From Papaver somniferum (Eukaryota > Streptophyta > Magnoliopsida > Ranunculales > Papaveraceae), in the NCBI RefSeq assembly GCF_003573695.1, contig NC_039358.1, positions 16,430,637 to 16,494,636 of the forward strand: a DNA stretch of 64,000 nucleotides, written 5' to 3'. Below are positions 44,901-56,904 of the stretch, one piece after another; the stretch's first letter is position 1; every line of letters starts with the position of its first letter. The translations under genes were made by a program, and so were the position numbers. The notes below the pieces were generated by a model. The model was not told the origin of the DNA. It saw only the letters and a list, made by a program, of their open reading frames with translations, and did no database searches.

Positions 44901-45708
44901 TGATGGTGATTTTCACAGTGGTTGTAGAAGTGGTAAATAATAGAGTTCGTTCAAGACTTGTGAAGGTTGTGCTTTTAGATTTAAATTTTAAGAATAACAA
45001 AAATAAAGCAAGTAAAAGTTGATGTAAAAATTAGAGAAAGACCGGGGCTAGGATTCCACCATTGGTCTATATTAGTGATTTAATAAAACAATAATTATGC
45101 AACTCAACATTCAAATTGATTCTAATAGTATTGCCTAGACATGTAGATTTCCAAAAGAATAGATGTTAATCCAAGCATAGAATATCAAAACACTAAAGAA
45201 AGCATATTCTATCAAGAGAAAATACACCTAACTAATAAAAATCATATAATCAATTTTGAGTTCAATGCAAAAATCATAATAGAGTTCTTATAATTAATTA
45301 AAATAAAGATATATCACTTTTACCGAAATAACAGCTTCCTCCATCGCCCCAAGGATTGGGTTTAGCTCATCATCATGTTGGAAACACGCTCAAAAGTTGA
45401 TTTCATTTTGTGCTCAAAAATGGTTTACAAATGATGAGAATGGTTAAAGTTACAGAGAACGATAAATGCAAATTGTCGCTGTTACTGTAGTATATAAGAC
45501 TGTCAACTGTCAATCGCTGTTACTATAGCTTCTAAGACTGCCACTGTTGTGTTGCAATTACTGTAGCATGAACGACTATCTAGGATGGTCTTATGTTCTT
45601 CGTGTTCTTCACAGCAGCAGAAATGGTGGTTTCCTGCCACTTGATTATCTCGACTCTCTGATGCTCTGCAACTGTCCCAATCTCTCCCCTTTTCTTTAGC
45701 TTAGATCC
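44901..45708 (-). mobile_element. LTR_a of element G (about 808 bp)
   Basis: On the plus axis it starts TGATGGTGATTTTC and probably ends GCTTAGATCCA. It aligns loosely with LTR_b in the part nearest the primer site (a tail followed by an AGGATTCCACCA or GGATTTCACTA phrase). The outer boundary is inferred from a TG...CA ending and from where leader-like sequence resumes. Confidence 0.55.
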
Positions 45709-45790
45709 AAATATGAAAGCAAACAAAAATACCAAAACGCGTAAAAAAGAACAAATAAAATAAAACCTAAAAACAAATCTATAAATAAAT
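45709..45790 (-). other. Leader stub between LTR_a and primer site 2
   Basis: About 80 bases resembling the leader next to primer site 1 (AAAAACGTAAAGTAGAACAAA there, AAACGCGTAAAAAAGAACAAA here). It is the start of a second leader, cut short by LTR_a. Confidence 0.55.
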
Positions 45791-45807
45791 CCGCGTCGGC
45801 GGCGCCA
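45791..45807 (-). other. Primer-binding site 2 of element G
   Basis: Sense TGGCGCCGCCGACGCGG, identical to primer site 1, five bases after LTR_b. Confidence 0.75.
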
Positions 45808-45812
45808 AAAAT

Positions 45813-47410
45813 TGATCGAATTTTAGATAGTAGTAAAGGTTGTTGTTCACTCGGACTTTGTTGGATTGATTTTAAGTTTTAATAAACGAAAATAAGTAAA
45901 ATATATACAAATATAGTGACAAGATGAAGAGGCACTGAGACGCAGGATTTCACTACTTTTCATATTCTTGTGGTTCAATCATTAACTCTAGACAATGTAG
46001 ATCAAACAAAAGAAGTTGTGACTCTAATTCTTTGCCAAAAATAGATTTCATAAAATATTATTTGTAAGTCGTAAGCATGACGCATCAAAAATAATTTAAA
46101 CCAAGCATGCTACATCAGACAAAATAACAAGTAATTAATAGAAATCATAAAGCAATTAAATCTATGTAAAAAGTCAATAAAAGAATTAATTCATGAAAAG
46201 TTGCTTTCTCCGTTGTCCCAGTGATGGGTCTAGCTCCACATAGTGAAAAACACGCTCAAAATATAATTCATTGATCAAAAATGTGTTTCTATTGAAGAAT
46301 TATAATGGAGCAGAGATTTGCAACGGTGAAAGGGCGTTACAGAATCTTCTGTTACAATTGTTGTTACAAAGAAAAGATGACAGGTACTACACAAACAGTG
46401 ATCTATTATTCGTCTGAAAGTGCAGGAACTCCGACTACAAGTCTCTGCAGCCTTCTTTGCTCGCTAATTTCTACCCCTAACTCTCCATGCCCCATTTCGG
46501 TGTTCCCAGCATCCTATAAATACCCATTTGGACCGAGAATAAATCCCTATAACTCCAAATAATCTCGGCAATCAACCAAAAATATTTTCTTTTACTTCCA
46601 TGCAAGATACGAGATTTTCTTTGCTATTTCAACTCCTCACGCAGCTGACTTGTGTTTACACACTCCAAAAACGTTCCTAGAACCTTTTAAATCGCAACCA
46701 ACTGCTTCTTCCCACACGCAAACATCAGCTGCACTCGAGACAGAAAAGGAAAAGAAAAACCGTGAAACCCTACTTCTCTGTTTTGCCAAAGCTTCATGGA
46801 TAACTCTGTTTCTTCGATTCAATGTCCATTACCAAGCCTGTTTGATCGAAACAGGCCTAAACCAACCCGAAACCATGAGAAAGTACAATAGAAAGCTCGT
46901 CCAAATCATAACCAGGTGACTTCGCCGGAGAAGACGAACAATCCCGGCCAAAAATTATGTTTACCTCCCAATCGTCTATATAGTCAATTCCAATCGAAAC
47001 GAACACCACTACCAACCCTGTTTACTCCTTTAGAGCAAACCCAATTAATTCCAGCCCTTTAGTCTCCCTAAAACATGCCCAAATCATAAACCCTAATTTT
47101 TCCGGTTGAGAGCTTCTTTTCCCGCCAAGTTTCTGAATTCAAACGAAGGAGGAGATTGCCCTTATCCAACATCTGGGGTGCCAATAGCAGCGAGGTGCCC
47201 CTTAGTAATTGAAGTACCCCTTATCCAAACTGAGAGTCCGAATAGTAGGCGTCCTCCGGGTGCCTTTATCAACTTTTCGAGCCAATTTCTCCAAAAACAT
47301 TTATTTCCCAAAAATACCTACAAACAAATCAAACACCATAATAAGTACAAAAATGGGTACTAACAATATACAAAATCGAGATGAAAATAAACACATAAAT
47401 GCGTCTATCA
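45813..47410 (-). mobile_element. LTR_b, outer 5' LTR of element G (1598 bp)
   Basis: On the plus axis it runs TGATCGAATTTTAG to GCGTCTATCA. The outer 1.1 kb matches both arms of the D palindrome. It sits at the position CGGGGGTCTAAC within LTR H. A TATA-like motif lies at 46514-46522. Confidence 0.85.
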
Positions 47411-49826
47411 CGGGGGTCTAACAACACCACCCAATATTTCTCTTAGCAATCTTTATGGACTAACTCCCAAATACTTTGCTAGAGAATCAACTAGACAGTC
47501 AGACTCAATCTAGATAAAAGTATCTCAAGGAGTTAATATCTCTCTCTTGTTTTTGATATTAATCAAGCTAATAGAAATCAGTGAGTCCTAATCGAACACA
47601 AGGAATACTTGGACGGTACCAAAGACCAATGTCCAAGGATCAATCAATATCAATCAACAACCAAAGTTTGGATTTCCAATTAATGATCACGAACGAACAA
47701 CCTGTATTATTTCAATTATATAAAATATAATAGGGAAAAGAAATAACACAGACACCAGAAATTTTTTTAACGAGGAAACCGCAAATGCAGAAAAACCCCG
47801 GGACCTAGTCCAGATTGAATACACACTGTATTAATCCGCTACAGACACTAGCCTACTCCAAGCTAACTTCGGACTGGACTATAGTTAAACCCCAATCAGT
47901 CTCCCACCGATCCAAGGTACAGTTGTACTCCTGCGCCTCTGATCCCAGCAGGATACTGCGCACTTGATTCCCTTAACTGATCTCACCCACAACCAAGAGT
48001 TGCTGCAACCCAAAATCGCAGACTTGATAATAAACAAATCTGTCTCACACAGAAAAGTCTATCAAAGGATAAATCTGTCTCCCACAGATAAACCCTAGGT
48101 TTTGTTCCGTCTTAAGATATGAAATCAAGATGAACAGGAACCAATTGATAATACGGTCTTATATTCCCGAAGAACAGCCTAGATTAATCAATCACCCCTC
48201 TATAATCCTTCCTGACTACACATGCGGTTTGTCGAGGAATCACAAACAGTGAGACGAAGATGTTTTTGACTTCTTTATCTTGCCTATCGGAGAACTCTCA
48301 CGATATCAAGCCGATCAATCGATTGTACTCGTACGATAGAAGATGCAAGATCAGATCACACAACTACGATATAAGTAGTATCCGTATGGCTTCACAATCC
48401 CAATGAAGTCTTTAAGTCGTTAACCTGGTTTTAGAGAAGAAAACCAAAGGTTAAAGGAGAATCGACTCTAGTGAGCGCACTAGTATCACACAGACGTGTG
48501 GGGATTAGTTTTTCCCAATGCTAGATGTCTCTTTTATATATCCTTCAAATCAGGGTTTTGCCTTAGTTACAAAGAAACTCATATTCACCGTTAGATGAAA
48601 ACCTGATTTAGATTCAAGCTAATATTTCTCAACCGTTAGATCGAAAACTTAGCTTGCCACACACACTTGGGTAGACATTTACTGGGTTTGCGAAAACCAT
48701 GCCCAACTGTGTACGTGTATGTTGGTTCAACATAGTAACCCAAAAGGTTAACCATATGAGCATTTCATATTAACCTTTTTCTTATTCACCATAACTAGTT
48801 AAAATGACTCAAATGAACTAGTTAAAGAGTTTTTCAATTGCTATGAGATCTTATGTAACTACACAAGACACAATTGAAACAAAGATGATTCGATTCGATT
48901 TGAATCGGCTCATGAACATTATAACCACGGTTTGCATAAATCTTTCCTTAGTAATTTAATGTTTCATGTTTAGAGCACATATTTAGATCATAACCTCTTA
49001 AGTTCACAAACAAGTTCGCGGAATTAAGTAAACCGGTTGAGTTTTCCAAACTCAGCAGAAATTATCGGAGAGAACTTCCCCCAGTTCGCGGACTGGGTTC
49101 GCGGACTTAGTCACACAAACGAGTTTTGGAAAATCCAGCAGAAATTCTCGGTCGAGAACTTCCGGCAGTTCGCGGACTGAGTCTGCGGACTGGGTTCGCG
49201 GACTTGGCAAGCCAATTCCACAATCCTTCCGATTTCTCTTGATCAACAAAGTTTCAAAAACTTCGGTTCAAGGAATACATGGTTATGTAATCTAAACTCT
49301 CATTTCAATCATTGAGACATTCTCAGAGGACGCTATGTAGCCGTTGTTCACAGACCGATTCACGTCAGAGCAATTCTCAAAGTAATTGAAACTTTTCATG
49401 ACTTTCGTCACTAGGTGAAGATAAACTTGATCAAAATAAAACGCTTTACCAACACACGATTTCGAGAAAAAGATAAGCAATGAATGCTCAGCTCGAAATG
49501 TCAAATGTGTATGATCTAGTCTATATAGTATACGACTTTTTTGTCTCATAAGAAGTAGGAGATAGAATAGATAGACTTTTGAGTGATAGATAAGTTCAAA
49601 TATCCACATACCTTTTTGTTGATGAAGTTCCACGGTTCCTTGTATAGATCTTCGTCGTTGTATGATGAATCTCCATGAAGTCCTTGAGCTCAACTACACT
49701 TTTCTATCCTAGTCCGAGACTTAGCTATGTAGGCTAGAAATCAAGACTCATAGTTTTTATCACCAACATTTACAAACATGCTTGAGATATCAACGCATGC
49801 GAGGTCGACTGAGAAATGCTATAACA
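47411..49826 (-). mobile_element. LTR H: minus-strand Copia LTR of the P1/P2 family (about 2.4 kb)
   Basis: In the sense direction it starts TGTTATAGCATTTCTCAG at 49826 and ends GTTGTTAGACCCCCG at 47411, where element G is inserted; the terminal TTTTTCA is missing. Its inner 1.2 kb is the inverted copy of P2's 5' LTR. It provides the complete LTR of the family, including a TATA motif (48533-48540) and a repeat block (49010-49205) built on GTTCGCGGACT. The frame at 49292-49693 has no recognisable content. Confidence 0.85.
49010..49205. repeat. Short direct repeats with GTTCGCGGACT core in LTR H
   Basis: CAGTTCGCGGACTGGGTTCG at about 49081 and related strings at about 49167 and 49189 recur. 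They sit within a longer unit of about 100 bases containing CCAGCAGAAATT and GAGAACTTCC. Diverged copies lie in LTR fragment L1 (about 55430-55545). Confidence 0.7.
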
Positions 49827-51035
49827 AAGCTAAGTTTTCGATCTAACGGTTGAGAAATATTAGCTTGAACCTAAATCAGGTTTTCATCTAACGGTGAATA
49901 TTGATTGCTTTGTAACTAAGGCAAAACCCTGATTTGAAAGGCTATATAAAGGAGATATCTAGTATTATGCAAAACTAATCCTCACACCTTAAGTGTGATA
50001 CTAGTTTGCGTACTAGAGTCATTTCTCCTTTAACCTTGGGTTTTCTTCTTCTAAAACCAGGTTAACGACTTAAATACTTCATTGGGATTGTGAAGCCAGA
50101 CTGATACTACTTTTATCGTAGTTGTGTGATCTGATCTTGCATCTTCTATCGTAACAGTACAATAATATTGATTGGCTTGAGATCGTGAGAGTTCTCCGAT
50201 AGGCAAGATATAAAAAGTAATCACAAACATCTTCGTCTCATCGTTTGTGATTCCGGAACATCTTGTTTCGCTACCATACGATTAAGATTGTTGTGAGGTG
50301 ATTGATTAATCTAGGCTGTTCTTCGGGAATATAAGACCGGATTATCAATTGGTTCCTATTCTCCTTGATTATTATCAAAAGACGGAACAAAAACTTTAGG
50401 ATTTTTCTGTGGGAGATAGATTGATCCTTTGATAGACTTGCCTGTGTGAGACAGATTTGTTTATTGTTAAAGCCTGCGATTTTGGGTCGTATCAACTGTT
50501 AGTTCTGGGTGAGATCAGCTAAGGGAATCAAGTGCGCAGTATCCTGCTGGGATCAGAGGCGTAGGGAGTACAACTGTACCTTGGATCACTGGGAGACTGA
50601 TTGGGGTTCAACTATAGTCCAGTCCGAAGTTAGCTTGGAGTAGGCTAGTGTCTGTAGCGGCTTAATACAGTGTGTATTCAATCTGGACTAGGTCCCGGGG
50701 GTTTTCTGCATTTGCTGTTTCCTCGTTAACAAATTTTTTGGTGTCTGTGTTATTTCAGTTTCCGTATTATATTGTTTATCTTTATAATAGAAATAATACA
50801 GGTTGTGCGTTTAGATCATCAATTAGATTAATCCAACCTTTGGTTGTTGATTGTCATTGATTGATACTTGGACATTGGTCTTTGGTACCGTCCAAGTTAT
50901 TCCTTGTATTTGATTAGAACTCGCAGGATCTGCTTGAGTAAATCAAATCAAGAGAGAGATATAAACTCGTTGATATACTTTTAATTGATTGCTAAGCGAA
51001 ATATTGGGTGGTGTTGTTAGACCCCCGTTTTTTCA
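49827..51035 (+). mobile_element. P2 5' LTR, 5'-truncated (1209 bp)
   Basis: It starts abruptly (AAGCTAAGTTTTCGATC) in the middle of the LTR compared with H, and ends GTTTTTTCA before the primer site. The promoter TATATAAA at 49943-49950 remains, but most of U3 is lost. It is head-to-head with H. Confidence 0.85.
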
Positions 51036-51037
51036 AT

Positions 51038-51049
51038 TGGTATCAGAGC
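51038..51049 (+). other. Primer-binding site of P2 (initiator-Met tRNA)
   Basis: TGGTATCAGAGC two bases after the LTR, as in P1. Confidence 0.95.
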
Positions 51050-51101
51050 AGGCAAACACGTTCAAGACCTTACAAGTCTGTGTTTGTAGCGATCTGACTC
51101 T

Positions 51102-52667
51102 ATGGACAGAGGTGCTATCTCTATTAACGTACCACCAGTCTTTGATGGCTCTAATTACTTATGGTGTAAAATTGTTATGCGAGCTTTTCTTCAAGCACGT
51201 GATTTTCAATCATGGGTATATGTTGTCAATGACTATGATGATCCCATTGTGGCAGTTGGATATGTAAACGTTCCCAAGAATATTGGTGAATGCAGTCCTG
51301 CCGAGATACTTGCTGCAAAGAAAAACTCCGACGATTTGAATGCCATCATACATGCCATTACCCCAAATCTTCAGCACCATGTGTCTAATTGCACTAGGTC
51401 TAAAGATGCTTGGGATATCTTAGAAACCGTATTTGAAGGTAACTCCAGTGAAAAGGAAGCTAGGCTTCAAAACCTTAATTCTGATTGGGAGAACCTTCGT
51501 ATGGAAGATGAAGATACATTTGATGAGTTTAATCAGAAAGTGTCTGAAATTGTTAATGTATCTTTTGCATTGGGTAAGACTATTCCTGAAAAGGACATTG
51601 TGATTAAAATTCTCAGATTGATGCCATCTAGATACAAGTCTAAGAAGCATTCCATCATTGAGGGAAATAAACTTGATAATCTTTCCAGAAATACATTGGT
51701 TGGAAAGCTAAGGATCTTTGATCATGAGCTTACATCCAAAATCGGAAAGGATGTTTCCTTTAAAGAACAGAAGAACACCAAATTACTTGATAAGAGTAAT
51801 AGTGTTTATGTCTCTGAGGATGATCAGTCTGAGGGTGATTTTTCAGATGAAGATCTTGACAAATCAGTCTCCTTGATCACAAGAAAGTTTGGGATCTTCT
51901 ATTGAAAAGAAGTAAACGGTTTTCAAGAGACAAACCTCGGTCGTCAGATAAACCTCACAATCGCGTCCCTCCTAAGAACATGGATGCTGACAAGGCTGAT
52001 GATAAGGATATGCCACAGTGCTTTAAGTGTAAAGGTTTTGGTCATTTTGAAAACGAGTGCCCAAATCGTAGAAAATACACTGGGAACAAAAGTCTTGTTG
52101 TAACACTTGATGAGATGTCTGGGATCTATGATTCTGATGAAGATAGGAAATCAAGTGTCGATCTTCTGTGTGAAAACATTGATTTTGATAACTTTAGTAA
52201 TACATATATCAATCTTGATGGTTTCGGTGAAGATGAGAAGCCAATTATGCCGGAAGAATCAATTGACCCATCCTTTGGAAACCATGTCTGTAATGTTTCA
52301 GGATCTACCGTGTGTTTATCTGTTGTTGCACCACAGATGCCTGATTATTATCCAAGATTGACGTGCTCATTTTGTTCTCAGAAGGGTCATGAACTATCAA
52401 GATATATGTTACAAGTACAAACATCAATTGAGGCACGCCAACAAACTTCAACGAAGAGAAAATGAGCTAGCAAGGAAGCTTAAACTTGCTCAGAAGACTG
52501 CTGAGGTATGTAAGATTTTATTTTCGTTTAAGAAGTATGTTTCCAAAGACAAAACAATACCATTTGAGAAGAAAGTATGGTCAAATCATTTTGATATACA
52601 GAAGTCAGAGGATTCCTCTCATAAGGAAAACGGTGGACAAATCGTTGTTCAACACAGCACAAATTAA
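51102..52667 (+). pseudogene. gag: P2 gag (UBN2 core plus zinc knuckles), two frameshifts
   Basis: This is the uninterrupted sister of P1 gag. MDRGAISINVPPVF begins 52 bases after the primer site. The UBN2 core spans about residues 15-185, then LSRNTLVGKLRIFDHEL and the acidic SEDDQSEGDFSDEDLD. One base is lost near 51890 compared with P1, ending the frame at 51905; it resumes from 51902 with the knuckle CFKCKGFGHFENEC (52019-52060). The frame shifts again at 52401-52406, inside a second knuckle (CSFCSQKGHELSR), where P2 has extra bases. The tail runs on as KYKHQLRHANKLQRRENELA to 52667. It corresponds to the capsid and RNA-binding part of Copia Gag. No protease or polymerase follows. Confidence 0.85.
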
Positions 52668-52854
52668 TTGTGTTGTTTGGTAAATCTTGTCTCATGTGAC
52701 TGATCAAAAGAGACAAGGTTATGAACACACATGCTTTAGGAAAACTTTTCTTAGGCTTATTCTTTTCTGTCTATCAAATAAAAGGAAGGGTTACTTTCGA
52801 CAATTCTACTCTTTATAGGGTTTAGAGTTGGACGTCCACGAACCTGTTTAAAGG

Positions 52855-53313
52855 TTGCGAACCCTACATTCCTTTTTCCTCTCTGATATCCTTTATATCT
52901 TAAGACTGCTTATTGAGATTGTGAATTCCAATCAAAAAAATCAGTTGGTTATATCTGTTCTCATAAGCATCATATCTTTGGATGGAAAGGATGTCGACAT
53001 GATTGTTAAGCCATCAATCAAGGAAAAAGAAAAATCTCCAGTAATTCCATCCTTAAAAAGAAAAAGGAGGAATACAAGAAAGCCAAGGGCTGTCCCTTCT
53101 AACTCTCATAAATTTTCCGATGTTCTTGATGAGTTGAAGGAAGTAAGAAAGGAGATTCGTGAAATAAAGGCTTGCGTTTTAAGATCTTTGGAAATTCAGA
53201 AAGCCCTGGTTCGACATCACCAGCCAAGACGGTTTGTTGATATTAACTCCTATCTTCACGAACCTTATGTACCAATGGCTGTTGACAACAAGGAGTTCGG
53301 GAATGATAAATAA
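52855..53313 (+). pseudogene. P2 second ORF: basic coiled-coil protein, start codon lost
   Basis: It is nearly identical to the P1 product, including LKRKRRNTRKPR and the DELKEVRKEIREIKA helix. The codon equivalent to P1's ATG (11693) reads ATA here (52972-52974). The next in-frame ATG falls 27 bases later, and the frame ends at a TAA after KEFGNDK, about 8 residues earlier than in P1. Selection on the ORF seems to have ended, or the true start lies upstream at a non-ATG codon. Confidence 0.55.
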
Positions 53314-54878
53314 TTTATCAAAGACATTGTTGCCTAGTATGTCTTCTTTTTGGTTTTGTAGGAAGAATAACTAGTGCGTTGAATAGCGATGATTATGACT
53401 ACACATAGCTATTATTTTCATCTTCTTGTTTTTAGGGTTTTGGTTTAAATTCTAAAACTATTTGGAGGATGATGTTTTGCAATATTTTTGATTTTTTATA
53501 TTGCAACTTGTTATGGGATATTGGTGTTTACGTCCGTGAACGATGCTGTCCCATATTTTGTCAAAAGTAAAGTCGTTCACAATCGGTATTCATGTATTGA
53601 TTTAAGGATGAATAGACTTTTGACATATACAAAAGTTAAGCATATATTGTCAATCTTTGACGGAAGATAGGTTAAAATCTTTTGTATCCAAGGATTATTG
53701 CTATTGTATATGCTTGTGCAGAAGAATGAATCCTTGAGTATTCCACGGTATTGATCTTCATTGATCCATACTTTTTGTATTACCGTGAGGCTCTGTGATG
53801 TATCTTATGTTGAGCACGATACAACCAAGTTGATTGTTCTTGATTAGCTTTGTTGGTTGTTCCGTGAGGTACGTTATGTTGAGCATTTAAAACTAAATTA
53901 ATCATCTTCTTGATTATTGAGTTATTACTCCACAAGTTCTCTTGTGTTGAGTATATGAACGATTAATCCAATCACTCTCTTGTATGATTATCTTGGTCGT
54001 TGCTCCGTAAGTTTACTTATATTGAGCACAATAATTAAATTGATCACTTTTGTGTTTAATTTGATTATGTATTCCGATTAAATTATTCATGGGTTTACTT
54101 ATGAATAATTTGATTGAGTTTTGGATATAAAAATCATTCTCATGGTTTTGGTGTTCAATAAAAATCCTTCGTTTCTCTTGAAATTAAGGTCGCTCGTTGT
54201 TGTTCTTTCGGGAATGACATAAAATGGGGGAGAGTTCTTTTGAACTTGTGCTTAATGGTCATATCTTGAGGGGTGTGCGGCTGTGGAATTTTAGAGGGGT
54301 TATCTTGTATCTTTAAACTCCTTGATGAATGTTGTTAGATTCGGTTATATGATTGCATATAAATAAGATGATGTGTGTTTCTTTCTCTCAGTCATGAAAT
54401 GTCTCTAACGGAAATTTCATTATGATCCCGTTCTTGTACCTTTGCCAATTTTATTGACAAAAAGGAGGAGAATTAATATGTAATTCACACTACAAATACA
54501 TATGGTTTTCGGATCATTGTGTAAGGGGGAGTGGTTTCATGTGAGATGCAGTATTGACTAAGGGGGAGTGATACATATCACCATAGTATTATTGTTGAAG
54601 TTGTGATATAATTGGACTTTGACCCTGTATAATAATACTATGACACTGTATAACAATGATCGAGACCGATGCTTTCTCATTGTTATAGCTACGGATCTTC
54701 AACAACGGTGATGGTAAACTTACAACCGTTGGGATCATTGGAGTACTTGGAAGTGACGAAAATTTCGAGGAATGTTGAAGATTAGACATGTGTAATAGGA
54801 GCTACTAAAGTTTCATTATCTTTTCTGTATTCCATATGTATTGATAGTTTTGTCACTAAAATTGACAAAGGGGGAGAT
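53314..54878 (+). other. P2 3' noncoding region and polypurine tract
   Basis: It matches the P1 region 12059-13567 with small indels, including an extra segment near 53510-53550. It ends AAAGGGGGAGAT just before the LTR. The distance from gag to the polypurine tract is the same as in P1, so the missing polymerase is a family feature, not a private deletion. Confidence 0.75.
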
Positions 54879-55033
54879 TGTTAGAGCACTGCTCGGTCAA
54901 ACTCGCATGTGTTGCTATCTCAAGCATGCTTGTCAATTTTAGTGATTAAAACTATAAGTCTTGATTTCTAGTCTCTTATATCTAAGTCTCGGACTAGGAT
55001 AGTAAGTGTAGTTGTTGTACCCCCGCTTTTTCA
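54879..55033 (+). mobile_element. P2 3' LTR, internally deleted (155 bp)
   Basis: It begins TGTTAGAGCACTGC and ends CCCCCGCTTTTTCA, so both termini are present. Compared with H, about 2.2 kb between GTGTAGTTG and TTGT(T)AGACCCCCG is missing. The joint falls at a GTTG shared by both sides. Confidence 0.75.
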
Positions 55034-56173
55034 AAGTTAATGTCTTTCAACCGTTAGATCGAATTTAGCTTGTTACACACAAATGAAATGTACGTTTATT
55101 TAGGTTTGTGTAACCGTACCCAAACATGTACACTTAGTTGGTTCAACAATAGTTAACCAAATGGTTAGCCATATGAGCACTTCCATATCAACCATATTTT
55201 TCTTTATCACAACTAGTTCAAATGACTCAAATGAACTAGTTAGAGTGTTGTTCAATTGCTTAGATCTTATAGAAGTATACAAGACACAATCTAAGCAAAA
55301 ATGATTTGATTCACTCGAATCAATTCATGAACTTTATAGCCATGGTTTGCAAATATGCATTGCTTAGTTTATATAAGTTTAAGTTCACGAATAATCGTTT
55401 TTAGAAAATAACCAACCTAAGTACACGGACTGGTACGCGGACTTAATTACCCGGAATGAGTTTGTTTTCAGTTCACAAACTCCAGCAGATTTTCACGGGA
55501 CGTGAACTTCTGATGGTGCGGGTACTGGTACGCGGACTTTAGTTCCGGTTTTCCAGAGCAACAAAGTACGCATACTTTGGTTCAAGGAATAAGAACTTCC
55601 ACACATATGTGTCACCACACAGTGTTTATATCCTTCCAAGGTTATATATTCTAAACTCTCATTTCAATCATTGAAACATTCTTAGAGGACGTTATATGAT
55701 TGTTATTCACAAACCATATTTCGTCAAAGCCATTTTCAAGTAATTGAAACTTAATATGACTTTCGTAATTAGTAAATATGAACTTGGACAAAGCGAAAGC
55801 TTACCAACACATATTTCTAGAAATAGATACGCGAGATAAACTCGGCTCGAAATATCAAATGTGTATAATCAAAGTCTATATAGCAATACAACTTTTGTCT
55901 CAAGATAAGAGATAGAGTAGATAGACTTTTGGATAGATATGTTCAAGTATCCACATACCTTTTAGTCGATGAAGTTCCACAAGTTCCTTGAGTAGTTCTT
56001 CGTCTTTGTACGATGATCTCCATGGAGTCTTGAGCTCAACTATACTTTCTATCCTAGTCCGAGACTTAGCTATAAGTATACTAGAAATCAAGACTTATAG
56101 TTTTGATCACTAACATTGAAAAACATGCTTGAGATAACAACGGATGTGAGTTCGACCGAGCAGTGCTCTAACA
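55034..56173 (-). mobile_element. LTR fragment L1, P1/P2-related, minus strand
   Basis: In the sense direction it starts TGTTAGAGCACTGCTCGG at 56173 and continues as a diverged version of LTR H until it is cut at 55034, abutting the P2 LTR stub. Its first 130 bases therefore form an inverted repeat with 54879-55015. The frames within it lack recognisable content. Confidence 0.75.
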
Positions 56174-56904
56174 GGTTCTACCTTAGTTACCAATTTAGGT
56201 AAGGTTCAGTTCTACCATGATTCCTAACATAAGTAGGGATCAGTTCTACCATGATTCCAAATAAGTAGGAATGGTCCTGCCTTAGATCTTCAATGAAAAC
56301 TGGGCCACCAATCCATTTAATTTCTTTCAACTATGAAATAAGTTCGTAAGTCTACTTCCTTAAACTCACGTAATCAAACATAGTTTTCTAAGCATGGAAT
56401 CAATCCTAAGTTCATTACACAATATAATAACAAGTTACACAGATTATGTCTGTGTTGCAATTACGAAGCTCAAAAGATAAATGTTATATGTTGTAATTGA
56501 ATATACCAAGGTTGTAAAACAACTTATATATTCTTCCTTGACACTTTGATCATAATAAGATGATCAAGTCTCTAATACTAGAGTTTCATGTATATAACTT
56601 TGCATGCTATATTTTCAAACTAAACAACTTGAAAGTAACAATATGTAAATGAAAACAAGTCAAGTTTTGTATTACTGACCTCAAGTAGAAGGATGATGTC
56701 TTCGTTGATGTCGATAATTCTTCAGAATCTCCAGGTCTTCAGAGTAATACTTGTATGTCTCAACTTTTCTAGACATCCTAGTCTAACCAAACGAGGCTGA
56801 CTATAGTATTCTAATCAAACGTCTTTTTATTTTTGATACTAAAATATGACAACCAACCTTGACATACCAACGCTTGGCGGGTTCAACCGAGCAGTGCTCT
56901 AACA
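56174..56904 (-). mobile_element. LTR fragment L2, P1/P2-related, minus strand
   Basis: In the sense direction it starts TGTTAGAGCACTGCTCGG at 56904 and then differs from L1 and H, so it is a related subfamily. It is cut at 56174, where L1 starts. No internal domain is attached. Confidence 0.65.

Larger units (their letters stand above)
38210..47410 (-). mobile_element. Element G: Athila-like Gypsy element with degenerate gag-protease
   Basis: Read on the minus strand: LTR_b (47410-45813), primer site 2, short leader, LTR_a (45708-44901), primer site 1, long leader, gag, protease, acidic ORF, polypurine tract and truncated LTR D (39296-38210). LTR_b and D are the same family; LTR_a is a related but different one. 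There is no reverse transcriptase, RNase H or integrase. The right end is inserted in LTR H (CGGGGGTCTAAC follows), but no matching target duplication is found on the left, where the palindrome has formed. Confidence 0.75.
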
